Positions 10,206 through 22,045 are shown, counted from the stretch's first letter. The stretch is 64,000 bases of DNA from Hordeum vulgare subsp. vulgare (GCF_904849725.1 NC_058524.1:26939001-27003000); one strand, 5' to 3'. A program made the numbers and translations. Notes: generated by a model from the letters alone, not told the origin.

Positions 10206-12590
10206 GACGGTCAAAAAATAAGTAAATGCACGAAGAATACCAAATGAAGTCAGAAATTGTTGAAATATTGTGATGTGCCTTAGAATGGTGCATTTTGAAC
10301 ACACAAAAAGTATGGATTTCAAATAAGTTCAAGAAAATGAAATCCCATTGTAAGAGATGAGTTCTCGTTCGAAACCCTGATACTTCGAGAGAGATTGTCC
10401 GTTTTGTACACGAAGTGCATCCAGTTTTTGTCGTAGCCCTCTCAACTTTTTAACACATTCTATGTGGGTGTGATGAAAGCATGCCAACTTTGCACATTTT
10501 CATAGTTCATTTGTAGTGCTTTTCAATTTCAGGGTCAACTAGCTCAAAAAAATAAGTAAATGCACGAAGAATACCAAATGAAGTCAGAAATTGTTGAAAT
10601 TTTGTGTGCCTTAGAATGGTGCATTTTGAACACACAAAAAGTATGGAGTTCAAATAAGTTCAAAAAAAATGAAATCCCTTTGTAAGAGATGAGTTCTCGT
10701 TCGAAACTCTGATACTTCGAGAGAGATTGTCCGTTTTGTACACGAAGTGCATCCAGTTTTTTTCGTAGCCCTCTCAACTTTTTAACACATGCTATGTGGG
10801 TGAAATGATGATAGAATGCCAACTTTCAACATTTTTAGAGTTCATTTGTAGTGCTTTTCAATTTCAGGGTCAACTAGCTCAAAAAAATAAGGAAATGCAC
10901 GAAGAATACCAAATGAAGTCAGAAATTGTTGAAATTTTGTGATGTGCCTTAGAATGGTGCATTTTGAACACACAAAAAGTACGGAGTTCAAATAAGTTCA
11001 AAAAATGAAATCCCTTTGTAAGAGATGAGTTCTCGTTCGAAACCCTGATACTTCGAGAGAGATTTTCCGTTTTGTACACGAAGTGCATCCAGTTTTTGTC
11101 GTAGCCCTCTCAACTTTTTAACACATGCTATGTGGGTGAAATGATGATAGCATGCCAACTTTCAACATTTTCACAGTTCATTTGTAGTGCTTTTCAATTT
11201 CAGGGTCAACTAGGTCAAAAAAATAAGTAAATGCACGAAGAATACCAAATGAGTCAGAAATTGTTGAAATTTTGTGATGTGCCTTATAATGGTGCATTTT
11301 GAACACATAAAAAGTATGGAGTTCAAATAAGTTCAAAAAAATGAAATCCCTTTGTAAGAGATGAGTTCTCGTTCGAAACCCTGATACTTCGAGAGAGATT
11401 GTCCGTTTTGTACACGAAGTGCATCCAGTTTTTGTCGTAGCCCTCTCAATTTCTTAACACATGCTATGTGGGTGAAATGATGAAAGCATGCCAACTTTCA
11501 ACATTTTCACAGTTCATTTGTAGTGCTTTTCAATTTCAGGGTCAACTAGCTCAAAAAAATAAGTAAATGCATGAAGAATACCAAATGAAGACAGAAATTG
11601 TTGAAATTTTGTGATGTGCCTTATAATGGTGCATTTTGAACACACAAAAAGTATGGAGTTCAAATAAGTTCAAAAAAATGAAATCCCTTTGTAAGAGATG
11701 AGTTCTCGTTCGAAACCCTGATACTTCGAGAGAGATTGTCCGTTTTGTACACAAAGTGCATCCAGTTTTTGTCGTAGCCCTCTCAACTTTTTAACACATG
11801 CTATGTGGGTGAAATGATGATAGCATGCCAACTTTCAACATTTTGAGAGTTCATTTGTAGTGCTTTTCAATTTCAGGGTCAACTAGCTCAAAAGAAAATA
11901 AGTAAATGCACGAAGAATACCAAATGAAGTCAGAAATTGTTGAAAATTTGTGATGTGCCTTAGAATGGTGCATTTTGAACACACAAAACGTATGGAGTTC
12001 AAATAAGTTCAAAAAATGAAATCCCTTTGTAAGAGATGAGTTCTCGTTCGAAACCCTGATACTTCGAGAGAGATTGTCCGTTTTGTACACGAAGTGCATC
12101 CAGTTTTTGTCGTAGCCCTCTCAACTTTTTAACACATGCTATGTGGGTGAAATGATGATAGCATGCCAACTTTCAACATTTTCAGAGTTCATTTGTAGTG
12201 CTTTTCAATTTCAGGGTCAACTAGGTCAAAAAAAATAAGTAAATGCACGAAGAATACCAAATGAAGTTAGAAATTGTTGAAATTTTGTGATGTGCCTTAG
12301 AATGGTGCATTTTGAACACATAAAAAGTATGGAGTTCAAATAAGTTCAAAAAAATGAAATCCCTTTGTAAGAGATGAGTTCTCGTTCGAAACGTTGATAC
12401 TTCGAGAGAGATTGTCCGTTTTGTACACGAAGTGCATCCAGTTTTTGTCGTAGCCCTCTCAACTTTTTAACACATGCTATGTGGGTGAAATGATGATAGC
12501 ATGCCAACTTTCAACATTTTCAGAGTTCATTTGTAGTGCTTTTCAATTTCAGGGTCAACTAGCTCAAAAAAAATAAGTAAGCCTCCTTTA
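10206..12590 (+). repeat. Satellite A, about 337-bp tandem repeat, seven units
   Basis: The landmark GGTCAACTAG occurs at 10533, 10868, 11204, 11539, 11877, 12215 and 12553, spaced 335-338 bp. Units are over 95 percent alike by eye. The many short minus-strand frames with similar HTFCVFKMHH peptides are products of this repetition, not genes. Two to three units of the same satellite are in CACTA-2 at 32462-33220. Confidence 0.95.
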
Positions 12591-12599
12591 GTTTTTGAG

Positions 12600-13865
12600 G
12601 GTCAACTTCTCAAATATGCAAAAAGAATTTTTAATAAACATAGTTTTTAATTGAAAATAACAAAATAGATAATAGTTTGGATAGTCAAAATAATTACTTT
12701 TGAAAATAGAAAATAGTTTTGCATTATTTATTCAATTTCAAACACTTTTCATTATCATAGTTTTGTCAAATTCTCAAATATGCAAAAAGAATTTTTAATA
12801 AACATAGTTTTTAATTGAAAATAACAAAATAGATAATAGTTTGGATAGTCAAAATTATTAATTATTAAAATATAAAATAGTTTTGCATTATTTACTCAAT
12901 TTCAAACACTTTTCATTATCATAGTTTTGTCAAATTCTCAAATATGCAAAAAGAATTTTTAATAAACATAGTTTTTAATTGAAAATAAAAAAATAGATAA
13001 TAGTTTGGATAGTCAAAATTGTTAATTATGAAAATAGAAAATAGTTTTGCATTATTTATTCAATTTCAAACACTTTTCATTATCATAGTTTTGTCAAATT
13101 TTCAAATATGCAAAAAGAATTTTTAATAAACATAGTTTTTAATTGAAAATAACAAAATAGATAATAGTTTGGATAGTCAAAATTATTAATTATGAAAATA
13201 GAAAATAATTTTGCATTATTTATTCAATTTCAAACACTTTTCATTATCATAGTTTTGTCAAATTCTCAACTATGCAAAAAGAAATTTTTAATAAACATAG
13301 TTTTTAATTAAAAATAACAGAATAGATAATAGTTTGGATAGTCAAAATTATTAATTATGAAAATAGAAAATAGTTTTGCATTATTTATTCAATTTCAAAC
13401 ACTTTTCATTATCATAGTTTTGTCAAATTCTCAAATATGCAAAAAGAATTTTTAATAAACATAGTTTTTAATTGAAAATAACAAAATAGATAATAGTTTG
13501 GATAGTCAAAATTATTAATTATGAAAATAGAAAATATTTTTGCATTATTTATTCAATTTCAAACACTTTTCATTATCATAGTTTTGTCAAATTCTCAAAT
13601 ATGCAAAAAGAAATTTTTAGTAAACATAGTTTTTAATTGAAAATAACAAAATAGATAATAGTTTGGATAGTCAAAATTATTAATTATGAAAATAGAAAAT
13701 AGTTTTGCATTATTTATTCAATTTCAAACACTTTTCATTATCATAGTTTTGTCAAATTCTCAAATATGCAAAAAGAATTTTTAGTAAACATAGTTTTTAA
13801 TTGAAAATAACAAAATACATAATAGTTTGGATAGTCAAAATTATTAATTCTGAAAATAGAAAAAA
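12600..13865 (+). repeat. Satellite B, 164-bp AT-rich tandem repeat, eight units
   Basis: The landmark CTCAAATATGCAAAAAG recurs at 12609, 12773, 12937, 13101, 13265, 13430, 13594 and 13759, a period of 164-165 bp. Base composition is very AT-rich and no frames are open. CACTA-2 has the same satellite with about 17 units (33217-36030). Confidence 0.95.
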
Positions 13866-13866
13866 A

Positions 13867-13960
13867 TTGAAACTATATTCGAAATCATAGAGAAAATTCA
13901 ATCTAAATTCTCATTGGAATTTAGATTGAATTTTCTCTACAATTTCGAATATAGTTTCAA
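13867..13960. repeat. Perfect-arm palindrome closing the satellite block of CACTA-1
   Basis: The sequence from TTGAAACTATATTCGAAAT to its reverse complement forms a hairpin about 94 bases long. The inner arms, about 21 bp on each side of a small loop (TCATTG), are perfectly complementary. The equivalent palindrome in CACTA-2 (36031-36132) keeps the outer arms but has changed inner arms that still pair. Confidence 0.9.
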
Positions 13961-14094
13961 TATTTAGTGAGTTTAGGCCCGTAAGCCTGCTTTAGAGAGG
14001 AGCTCGATGGAGAAGCTGCGACGGGGCTTATAAACAAGTGTTAGTCCCCCTCGTTGGGCGAGGTGGGACTAAACTTATCGTGCAGCCGAGGAGG

Positions 14095-14293
14095 GGCTTT
14101 ATTCCCGGGTGGAGCCACGCCCCGGGACTAAAGACCCCCTTTAGTCCCGGGTGGAGCCACGGCCCGGGACTAAAGACCCCCTGCTTCCCGCCTTTTGGTT
14201 TGTCGAAAAAGGGCCTTTAGTCCCGGGTCGTGGCTCCACCCGGGACTAAAGGGGGTCTTTAGTCCCGGATCGAGCCCCGAACCGGGACTAAAG
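14095..14293. repeat. Internal hairpin-motif cluster of CACTA-1
   Basis: Repeated TTTAGTCCCGG...CCGGGACTAAA units like the subterminal ones, but 6 kb inside the element. The last unit ends at about 14293, a few bases upstream of the TATA box at 14301. This places likely transposase or repressor binding sites directly over an internal promoter. Confidence 0.85.
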
Positions 14294-14300
14294 ATCCACC

Positions 14301-14308
14301 TATATAAG
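14301..14308 (+). promoter_or_regulatory. TATA box of the ORF-A transcription unit, CACTA-1
   Basis: TATATAAG lies six bases after a CCGGGACTAAAG half-hairpin, followed by a TTTCCAACCC block about 15 bases on and a pyrimidine-rich leader. The same arrangement is at 36547 in CACTA-2. The transcription start itself cannot be seen. Confidence 0.65.
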
Positions 14309-14589
14309 CGGGAGTTAGAAAATTTCCAACCCAAATCGTCCATTTCTCTTCTTCTTCCTCTCGTTCTCCTGCCCGGCGCGACACAGCGACGAACTCGACG
14401 ACGCCGTCAGGCTGCCCGCCGTCCTGCTCGCCGCCGGCTGCCGTCCTCCTCGCCGCCGCGCCGTCCTCCTCGCCGTCCTCCTCGCCGTCGCGCCGTCCTC
14501 CTCGTCGTCGTGCCGTCCTCCTCGCCGCGCGTCGTCGACACCTCCGGCCGGTAAGCCCCCCGCCTCCTCCTCCCCAACACTCCGGCCAG

Positions 14590-15110
14590 TAGAAGAAAAG
14601 AAGAAAAAGGAGAAGAAAAGAAGAAAAGTAGAAGAAAGGAAGAAAAAGGGAAGAAAAGAAGAAAAAGATTTTTTTTTTCATTTAATTCCTATTGTTATTA
14701 GGTTTGTGCTAGATTATTAGGGTTAGTAATATTTAGAATTAGGAAAAAGGAAAATAAGAGGAGGAGGACAAGAAAAGAAGAAAAAGGAGAATAAGAAGAG
14801 GAGGAGAGGAGAAGAAGAGGAAAAATAGAAGAAGAGGAGAAGTAGAGGGAAGAGAAAAAATTAGAAGAGGAGGAGAGGAGAAGTAGAAGAAGAGAAGAGG
14901 AGAAGTAGTATAAGAAGAGGAGAAGTAGAAGTAGAAGAAGAAGTAGAAGAAGAAGAAGAAGAAGTAGAAGTAGAAGTAGAAGTAGAAGTAGAAGAATAAG
15001 AAGAAGTAGAAGAAGAAGAAGAAGAAGAGGAGGAGAAGTAGTAGAAGAAGAGGAGAAGTAGAAGTAGAAGAAGAGGAGAAATAGAAGAAGAGGAAAAATT
15101 AGTTTAGGGT
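14590..15110 (+). repeat. Polypurine (GAA/GAAGAG) tract in the ORF-A leader, CACTA-1
   Basis: Roughly 500 bp consist almost wholly of A and G on the plus strand, with few pyrimidine interruptions. It lies after a plausible splice donor (CCGGTAAGC near 14550) and before the ORF at 15305, so it is probably intronic. The matching tract in CACTA-2 is at 36830-37340. Confidence 0.85.
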
Positions 15111-15304
15111 TACAAGAAGAAGAAATATTGTATAGTGTATATGCTTAAGTGTTAATAGTGTTTCTTAGATTATTGCTTAATTTTGCTATTGTATATGCTT
15201 AAGTGTTAATAGTTTAATTTTGCTATTGTATATGCTTAAGTGTTAATAGTTTATTTTTAGCAACAAAATTAATAGAACTAGTTTATTTTTTAGTTCATTT
15301 TACG

Positions 15305-15706
15305 ATGCCTATCCCGCATCCTCGTCGTCGACTCGGCGGAGGACACCTGCTTGATCACAGGGGCCCTATTCGGGACTGGGCTCCGCCCGGCTGGTATTGG
15401 GAGGTGCTACCTTCCGGGGGGCGTAGGTTGGTGAGGAGCCAGCCTGTCGTTGACCTGATCCTTGTTTGGTGGCGGTCGCGTGGGCCAGTGAGGGTGCCGA
15501 GGCTTCCGGACACCGCGGAGGTGGTACGTCACCGTGTCAGCGAGGAGGATGAGCACGTCCGTCTCTACATGGTTGCGTTGGAGGGCAGGTTCGAGCATAC
15601 CTCGCAGGTTCTTCAGGGATCTCACTGGAGCTATGATCCTGTGATGGTTCCTTCTCTTTGGGTGTCCACCGCCCGCGACGATACCCGTCGGGTGCTACGG
15701 TTCTAG
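15305..15706 (+). CDS. ORF-A: 133-residue protein of unknown function, CACTA-1 copy
   Basis: This open frame begins MPIPHPRRRLGGGHL and ends DDTRRVLRF. It is arginine- and proline-rich in its first third, with tryptophans in a PPGWYWEVLPSGG stretch. No domain, signal peptide or membrane segment is recognised. It is retained at the same place and same length in CACTA-2 (37644-38045), with no stops in either. However, amino-acid-changing differences far outnumber silent ones (about 13 to 5 by eye), which gives no sign of purifying selection. It follows a TATA box, leader and probable intron, and precedes the ULP1 gene. It may be a small TE protein or an open frame that has survived by chance. 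Confidence 0.5.
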   Translation: MPIPHPRRRLGGGHLLDHRGPIRDWAPPGWYWEVLPSGGRRLVRSQPVVDLILVWWRSRGPVRVPRLPDTAEVVRHRVSEEDEHVRLYMVALEGRFEHTSQVLQGSHWSYDPVMVPSLWVSTARDDTRRVLRF

Positions 15707-15786
15707 CTGTATTAGTGATGCTATATGTATGATAGTATTCGAGGAGTATTAGTGATAATATTCGACGATGTACGGACACAAGAGAT

Positions 15787-16287
15787 GATGTAGTTTTGCT
15801 TATAATTGAATGCATGCTAATTTGAATACTACTTTATTTTACGATTTGGTTTTGCTTATTGAATGCTCAAATTAGAAAAGTACTCCTACTTTGAATACTA
15901 TGCAGAAATCTAGGAGTCCCGGGTGGAGCCACGACCCGGGACTAAAGTTGTTTTGAAACGGAGTTCCTGATAGAATAATTCTTTTTTGGTACAAAGTTCA
16001 ACAAAGTCCTTTGACACTAGACAATGTGACATATAGAAGGGTAGATGAGATCAGGAAAAGAGATGACATGTAAAAGAGATGATGTATTAGCTTATAATTG
16101 AATGCATGCTAATTTGAATACTACTTTATTTTACGATTTGGTTTTGCTTATTGAATGCTCAAATTGGAAAAATACTCCTACTTTGAATACTATGCAGAAA
16201 TCTAGGAGTCCCGGGTGGAGCCACGACCCGGGACTAAAGTTGTTTTGGAACGGAGTTCCTGATAGAATAATTCTTTTTTGGTACAAA
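15787..16287 (+). repeat. Tandem duplication upstream of the ULP1 gene in CACTA-1
   Basis: A segment of about 210-290 bp, containing TGAATGCATGCTAATTTG and one hairpin motif, occurs twice (about 15787-16008 and 16078-16287). CACTA-2 has it once (about 38120-38340), followed by a TATA box at 38524 that CACTA-1 lacks. The duplication in CACTA-1 has therefore replaced the promoter seen in CACTA-2. Confidence 0.8.
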
Positions 16288-16316
16288 GGTTAAGAGAATC
16301 TGTTTTTTGCAGAACT

Positions 16317-19300
16317 ATGGAACCACATATCAGGAACCTCGAAGAGGAAGAACTTCTCGAAGATATAATCAAAGACGGCCCCGACGTTGAACCAGCTGAA
16401 TCTCCGTCGTCATATCTAAACCACGACGTTGGAATGGAGGTCGAGCGACACGAAGATGAAGCAGATGGGGCAGGAGATAGGTCCAATGACGGAGAAGGTG
16501 ATAGCTCCACTGATGGAGAATCCGGTGAAGAAATAATAAAGTCCGGTGAGGTATACATATGAAGTTCGACAATCACTTGTAATATGTGAAAAATATTGGA
16601 GATAGCTCTATATTGTATACATATACATTCATTTGACGAATGTTTCTCCCTCTTAGGCCTCCACATCGAGCAAAACTACGAAACGAGGCCCGACTAGAAA
16701 GTTGGATGCACGGACGCATTACACCTTTGAGGTGATATTTCCTACGGGCGAACCCAAGCTTCCTAAGAATGATGCTGACACATTCAAGAAGAAATGCGGA
16801 GTTCTCGTTAGGGATCACGTCCCGATCAGCGTTCGGGAGTGGAACAAGCGCAAAGGGGCAGCCGATAGTGACTATGTCGCCGAAAGGTACAAATATAATC
16901 TTTGGAATGATCTCATGTCACATTTCAACCTGCCAGAATGTGAGAATGAAGACGCCGCAGACAAACTGAGGGCCAAAGTCAGGCAATGGACTCTGAAGAA
17001 GATGGCCGAACTGTTCCGTAGCTCGAAGAAGAAGCAATGTAAAAACTATCTGAAGACAAAGAAAGTGCCAGTATTCGAGGGGTATCTAGCCAAGCAGGCG
17101 AATCACTGAAAGGCATTTGAAGAGTACAAGGAGTCAGAAGATTCCCAGGCATTATCAGAAAAGAACAAGATAAATGCCGACAAGAAGAAATATCACCACA
17201 AGCTGGGGCCAGGGGGCTTTGAGACTGCCATCCCAAAGTGGGATAAGAAAGAGCAAGATCTGATAGATAAAGGCATCGTACCTGAACCACTCCGTGATGA
17301 GTGGGAATTGAGAGCAAGAAATTGGTTCCTTGCGCATGGTGGGTCGTACGACGAAAAAACAGGGGACCTCATCTGCAATGACGGTCTTAGGATACCGAGG
17401 GAGAATTGGAAAAGGATAGTGAAAGAAATTAAGGAGGGAAAAAGAAAGTTCACTGCAGATAGAGATAAAGATTTGCTCACACTGGTCCTCGGCAATGACG
17501 AACATGGAGGACGAACGCGAGGCTTCGGTCCTTCTTACCCGTGGTGGCTTGGGTTTGCGAGAGACCAAGACACTTACAGAAGCCGAGAGAGAGCAAAGAA
17601 GCGGCAGCAGGATGAGGAGAATGACAAGTTCAACCAGTTGCTTGCCAGGATTAACGAGCAACAGAAGCAGATTGATGGGCTTAGAGGAGTACCGCGCCAG
17701 GAAGATCCTGCACTTGATATTACCGGCGCCCCATCTAAGCGGAAAAGCAGCGTGTCTGAATCTGAGGCCCCGCCCGACGATGCACGAAGAATGATAGAGG
17801 GCGGTCCTGGCTACCCCGTGGATGGAATCAAGGAGTCAACATCATGTGAACTCCATCAGAAATTCAAGAACATATCCATGAAGGTGGCCGTCGGACAAGC
17901 TTTACCTTCTGGCCCTGATGCACGCTGGCATGGCCGTGAGATTCCAGCTGGCTTTGCTAAAGTCGGGGTGGATGAAATCATGACGGGGTTTAATGATATG
18001 GAGCTCGACATAGCTGGACCCAAAGATGAGAGGACACTCGGAGAAGTACTGGGTGGAGTCATCCTATTGGACAAGAACTACATCAAGCTTCCAGGCTCGG
18101 CCCCAAGGACAACACCGCCTCCGAGTCGTCACAGGTCACCTACACCTCCATTACCTCCAAGCCCTCCACATGACGTCAGCCAGCACAACACGAGTCCATC
18201 TCGATCACCACCGCCAGACTTGGGCCATCCGTCTCCGCCGCCGCCCGCACAGGATACTAAGCAGAAGCGTGCCACCAAAAACGCTCCGCCGACGTTCCCC
18301 CCAAAGCGCAAACGGTCGCCCTCCCAAAGGTACCTCATGCTAATCTTCCTATCAGACCTTATGATCGTACCCCCGAGAAAAACGCCAGGATAGCAAAGGA
18401 ACAGCATGATGCGCAGATGAAAAAGAAGGAACCCGAGCCCCGCCCGGAATACACCGAGAAGCAAATAGCATGGGCAAAAGACTTCATAACCCTTCCATCA
18501 CAGTATGACTTACACTATAAGCCTCATGACTATACACGCACATTGCAGAAGGAAGTGAAAAAGAGGAGCTGACGTGTAAGTGCAAGTGGGAGCAAATCAA
18601 GTTTAACTACAAGCAAGAAAAAATCAGACGTTCCTCAGCTTGGACAACAGGCCAAACAGTCGATCCCACCCCTCAAGGTGTTAACCGAGAATGTTCCCCC
18701 TCCGGTGCAGGGGCAAGCTTTTGAAAGAGCAAAGGAACTGGCGGCTGAATGTGGTATCTCGCTTGAAGATTTGCTGGCTTCCCAAGACGACAGGATACCC
18801 AAGGCTGTGGTAGCCCCTAAGCCACAGTTTTCCATGGGAGAGCCTTTGGTCAGCAAAGATGATCTCCCAGCAAATATGTGTTACTTGCATAAATGGTACT
18901 TAAGTGAATCAAAGAATGGGAGAACGATGATCGTGCTAAGTGTCCCACGGGAGTACTACGGCCGCTCCGAAGAAATCGATATCGACTTTGATGAACTCTT
19001 CCATATGTACAATGGCGACGCCCTCGACAAATCGCTTATGAGTTCCTATTGTCTGTAAGTTTTGCAATTCGTTGTCTACATATAACTTGTTTAGTTATTT
19101 CAATTCATTGTCTATATATAACTTGTACTCTATTATGCAGAATGAAGATTCTGGATTGTAAAAGTAAGAGCATCCTAAATATTGGGTTTATTGACCCAGA
19201 TAAAATACATATAGCGACGCTAACTGATAAACCCAAGGAGACGGAGGAAAACCTTCTAAGGTTTCTAATAGATCAAAATTTATGTGACCACATACTGTTT

Positions 19301-19372
19301 CCATACAACTTCGGGTGAGGGTCTTTACTCTGTTGTGTCCATTCACTTATAAGTGTAATTGATAAGTTACTG

Positions 19373-19456
<84 letters not shown>

Positions 19457-20151
19457 GTGCAGCTTCCATTGGATTCTGTTGGACATTCAAATTGATAAGG
19501 GAAGAGTTGATGCAGTCGACCCATTATCGAGACCCTTGGAACAGTTCCAAAGCCTGCAGGACATGCTCCAAGGGTAATTTTAATCATTCTTGCGCTCTAT
19601 CGGTCTCTTTCGATGATTTTCTGATATATCAATTAATGAAAAACTTAGCAAATCATTATCCTTGTCGGGCAGGGTTTGGAAGCGGTTCACGTGCGTGACT
19701 CCCGGTAACTTTTCTGAGAAGCTGACCTTTAGAGCGGCTCAGGTAAGTAGTAGTATGATATACTTCTATTAATTTTCAATACATTTATGATGCTAGATTA
19801 TTATTTTGATTATATATATTCTATTCTCGTAAAGTGCGACCAGCAGCCACGGGGAACGCATCTATGCGGATACTATGTTTGCGAGACCATTCGCACGTTT
19901 ACCTCTGAGCTCAAGGATCACATATTCGACGTAAGCAATGAACATTCACACCTCTATTTTTATCCGTCATTCTTTGTTATCATGATTGATATTCATATTC
20001 ATCTCCTCTTCTTATATAGCACACGGCCATGAGGACGAAGGTCCTAGCAGAGCAACGCGTGATTGCTGTTGCACAGGAGCTTGCGGGATTTCTAAGGACG
20101 GAAGCTATAGATGACAAAGGACGATTTAGTGTAACTAGGGGCCATTACTGA
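16317..20151 (+). pseudogene. ORF-B: CACTA-encoded protein with C-terminal ULP1 (C48) protease, CACTA-1 copy
   Basis: Seven exons are inferred by comparison with CACTA-2: 16317-16550, 16657-19054, 19141-19314, 19463-19573, 19673-19742, 19835-19930 and 20020-20151, all with GT/AG borders. The protein has an acidic N-terminus, then a plant Ptta/En/Spm transposase-like region (DHVPISVREWNKRKG, near 16810), then a long proline-rich linker. A SUMO-protease-like domain ends it. Catalytic residues are visible: FHWILLDIQ (His, 19467-19469), VDAVDPL (Asp) and the QQPRGTHLCGYY block (Gln and Cys) near 19840-19885. Lesions are a TGA at 17107-17109, a one-base deletion near 18320 and a TGA at 18569-18571. 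The protease exons themselves look undamaged. The role of ULP1 domains in plant transposons is not settled. Confidence 0.85.
19375..19453. repeat. (CA)n(TA)n microsatellite in an ORF-B intron
   Basis: A CA run followed by a long TA run occupies most of intron 3, ending 10 bases before the acceptor. The CACTA-2 counterpart (about 41688-41724) is much shorter. Confidence 0.95.
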
Positions 20152-20170
20152 TGTTCGTCCATGTAATCGA

Positions 20171-20873
20171 ATAGTTCCCCCCCCCCCCCTCTCTTTTTTG
20201 TTGTATTTTGTCGGTTTCAATCCGATCTTCTTTTGGATCGAATATGATCCATACTTTGTTTTTCCTTTCGTATCTTGATCCGTACTTAGCCCCCGAGAGG
20301 GTAGGTTCTTCTTCCCCGCACCTCGGCTTGCCGATGCGTGTGGGGATCGAGAGGAACAGGCGCGGCCTTGCGGCGGCGCTTCTTTTCCGACGAGGCTGTA
20401 GCCATCCTCGGTGCCTTGCCCATCTAGGCTTCATAGGGGTAGGAAAAAATGCTTTCTTTTCTTTGTACCGAATAAATCTTTGCCTAGCGGCTCTGATACT
20501 AATGTTGAAGCCGTAGATCAACTAGGCATAGATAGATCCGGAGTTACCATTGTACTCACCTAATCCAGAGCACGAGGAACTCCCTGCTCCGGCCATCGGT
20601 GCCGGTGTAGTCGTTGGTGGCGTGAGGGAAGAGGTGTGGTCGTGGGTGGTGCTTCCCGTGAGCACTGCACTAACCCTAGATCGGAAGGGGATTTAGGTGG
20701 GGAGTCTGGCGGCGCGGTGAACCTCGTACCGTGCGCCCCGACCCCCACCACTTTATATATAGCGCAGGTCACAGGGGCCCACCAACCATAACGGGTTGGA
20801 CGCCCCCGATCAGGGCGCATAGATCAAGGGCCCGGTGGGCCGTTGGGCCCACGCGGAAGAGATCAACCTAACA
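20171..20873 (-). mobile_element. Partial second copy of the copia element (leader end plus 5' LTR)
   Basis: The segment corresponds to 7081-7785 of the complete element, including the primer-binding-site region and a full 371-bp LTR (20503-20873). It differs from 7415-7785 at about seven LTR positions. It is followed by the same host flank. Its left border abuts CACTA-1 at an ATAG shared by both sequences, followed by an expanded C-run. Confidence 0.93.
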
Positions 20874-20892
20874 GTGGCATATACTCACTTTC

Positions 20893-20989
<97 letters not shown>

Positions 20990-21028
20990 CGTTTTTGAAA
21001 CTATATTATATAAAAAAGATGTTTTTAT
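20874..21028. other. Duplicated host flank with expanded (TA)n; empty CACTA-1 site
   Basis: GTGGCATATACTCACTTTCTA repeats 7786-7806, but the TA run is about 45 units (20895-20986) against about five. After TTTTTAT (ending 21028) the sequence goes on as ATTATGAAATGG with no transposon, so this is the unoccupied version of the CACTA-1 insertion site. Confidence 0.9.
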
Positions 21029-21154
21029 ATTATGAAATGGAGTGACCAATTAACCTGAATTGATTTTAATTAAATCATTAGTTCTTCTCCCACGCAGCAA
21101 CATCCGTGAGCCAGAACCAAACGTACAATTGCATAAGATAATTGATGGTACTCC

Positions 21155-22045
21155 CGTAGGAGGACCACCGGCACCATTCTTTGCACCGCACATGCTTGAG
21201 TTCAACCACCGCACAAATTCCTACATGCATAGACGGTTTCCCGTGGTACGTACTAGAGCTTCTTCCGTGTCCAAATCGGAAGAGAAACACACTCCCAGGA
21301 GCAGGTAGCAGCACATCAATTTCATCGGTATACATTCCATGCATGCATGGTCACTGACTCACTGGCGGGACCATTATTTCCATGCATGCATGAATGATGT
21401 TATCAAAGAAAAGAAATATTGCTCCATTCAGGGCCAAATTCTCTCTGTCGAGTGTAGCTTTCCTGGCAAAGAACGAAACCAGCAGTCAGTGTAGTGTTGA
21501 CAAAAGAAAACACCAAAAAGGAAGCAGCCATGGAACCGAGGAGACTAGCTAACCACAACGGAAACCAGCAGTCAGTGGTACATTTTGCCCTCCGGCACAT
21601 GGCCTCCATTAATCCGCCCAATAATTTAGCAGCCAGCCCAGAAGTATCATTCTTCTGCAGAATGCAAGTGCAAGTAATTGTTCGGAATGCTGAATTTGGC
21701 CAGGGCAGGCAAATGGAGGCTGAAAGGAGCAGAGAGATGTGAGGGGAATCTCTGACAATAGGAAGGAAGCACTAGCTTGTCTCTGACCTTGGCGCACCAA
21801 GAGAAAGATGCCGGCCGCGAGATCGAATGTCAAATAGCCACGCAGACCGACCTCTGTCCCTCCTCCTTACTGCTGTACAGGAGGCATGGGGGATGCAGGG
21901 TTCATCATGTGATTTTCAGAATCCATTGAGGATGTCGTGGCTTTTGATTGCAAAGTGGAGCTGGAGCCGCAGCAGACTTTGCATCAAAACTCTTTGTCTG
22001 TGGTTTCTGCAGAACGATCAATCACCATGCGTGGAAAGAACAGAA
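21155..22045 (+). repeat. Low-copy block S1, inverted relative to 61757-62945
   Basis: Matches with the reverse complement of 61757-62945 extend over most of the block. Examples are CTTCTTCCGTGTC, CACTGGCGGGACCAT, TAGCTTTCCTGGCAAAGAA, CTCCGGCACATGGCCTCC and GAGAAAGATGCCGGCC. No coding exon is recognised in either copy. The rest of 21029-22161 is unannotated intergenic sequence. Confidence 0.85.

Larger units (their letters stand above)
7860..20174 (+). mobile_element. CACTA-1: En/Spm-type transposon, right end missing
   Basis: The left terminus CACTAGTGGAAAACGGGCC is identical in its first bases to that of CACTA-2 at 22162. Order inside: hairpin-type subterminal repeats (7875-8195), an exonuclease-like pseudogene (8333-9745), satellite A (10206-12590), satellite B (12600-13865), a palindrome (13867-13960), a second hairpin cluster (14095-14293), a TATA box, a purine-rich tract, a 133-codon ORF (15305-15706) and the ULP1-type gene (16317-20151). 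The sequence follows CACTA-2 until GAATAG at about 20174, then switches into copia sequence. About 430 bp of right terminus, as judged from CACTA-2, are absent. No TNP2 transposase is present, so the element was non-autonomous. Confidence 0.9.

Noticed and set aside
10544..12099. Several similar minus-strand frames of 67-92 codons (HTFCVFKMHH)
   Set aside because: They repeat with the 337-bp satellite A period, have no consistent start context and are by-products of tandem repetition.
14259..14681. 140-codon minus frame with Arg/Gly and Phe/Leu low complexity
   Set aside because: Produced by the polypurine tract and GC-rich leader; no conserved equivalent in CACTA-2.
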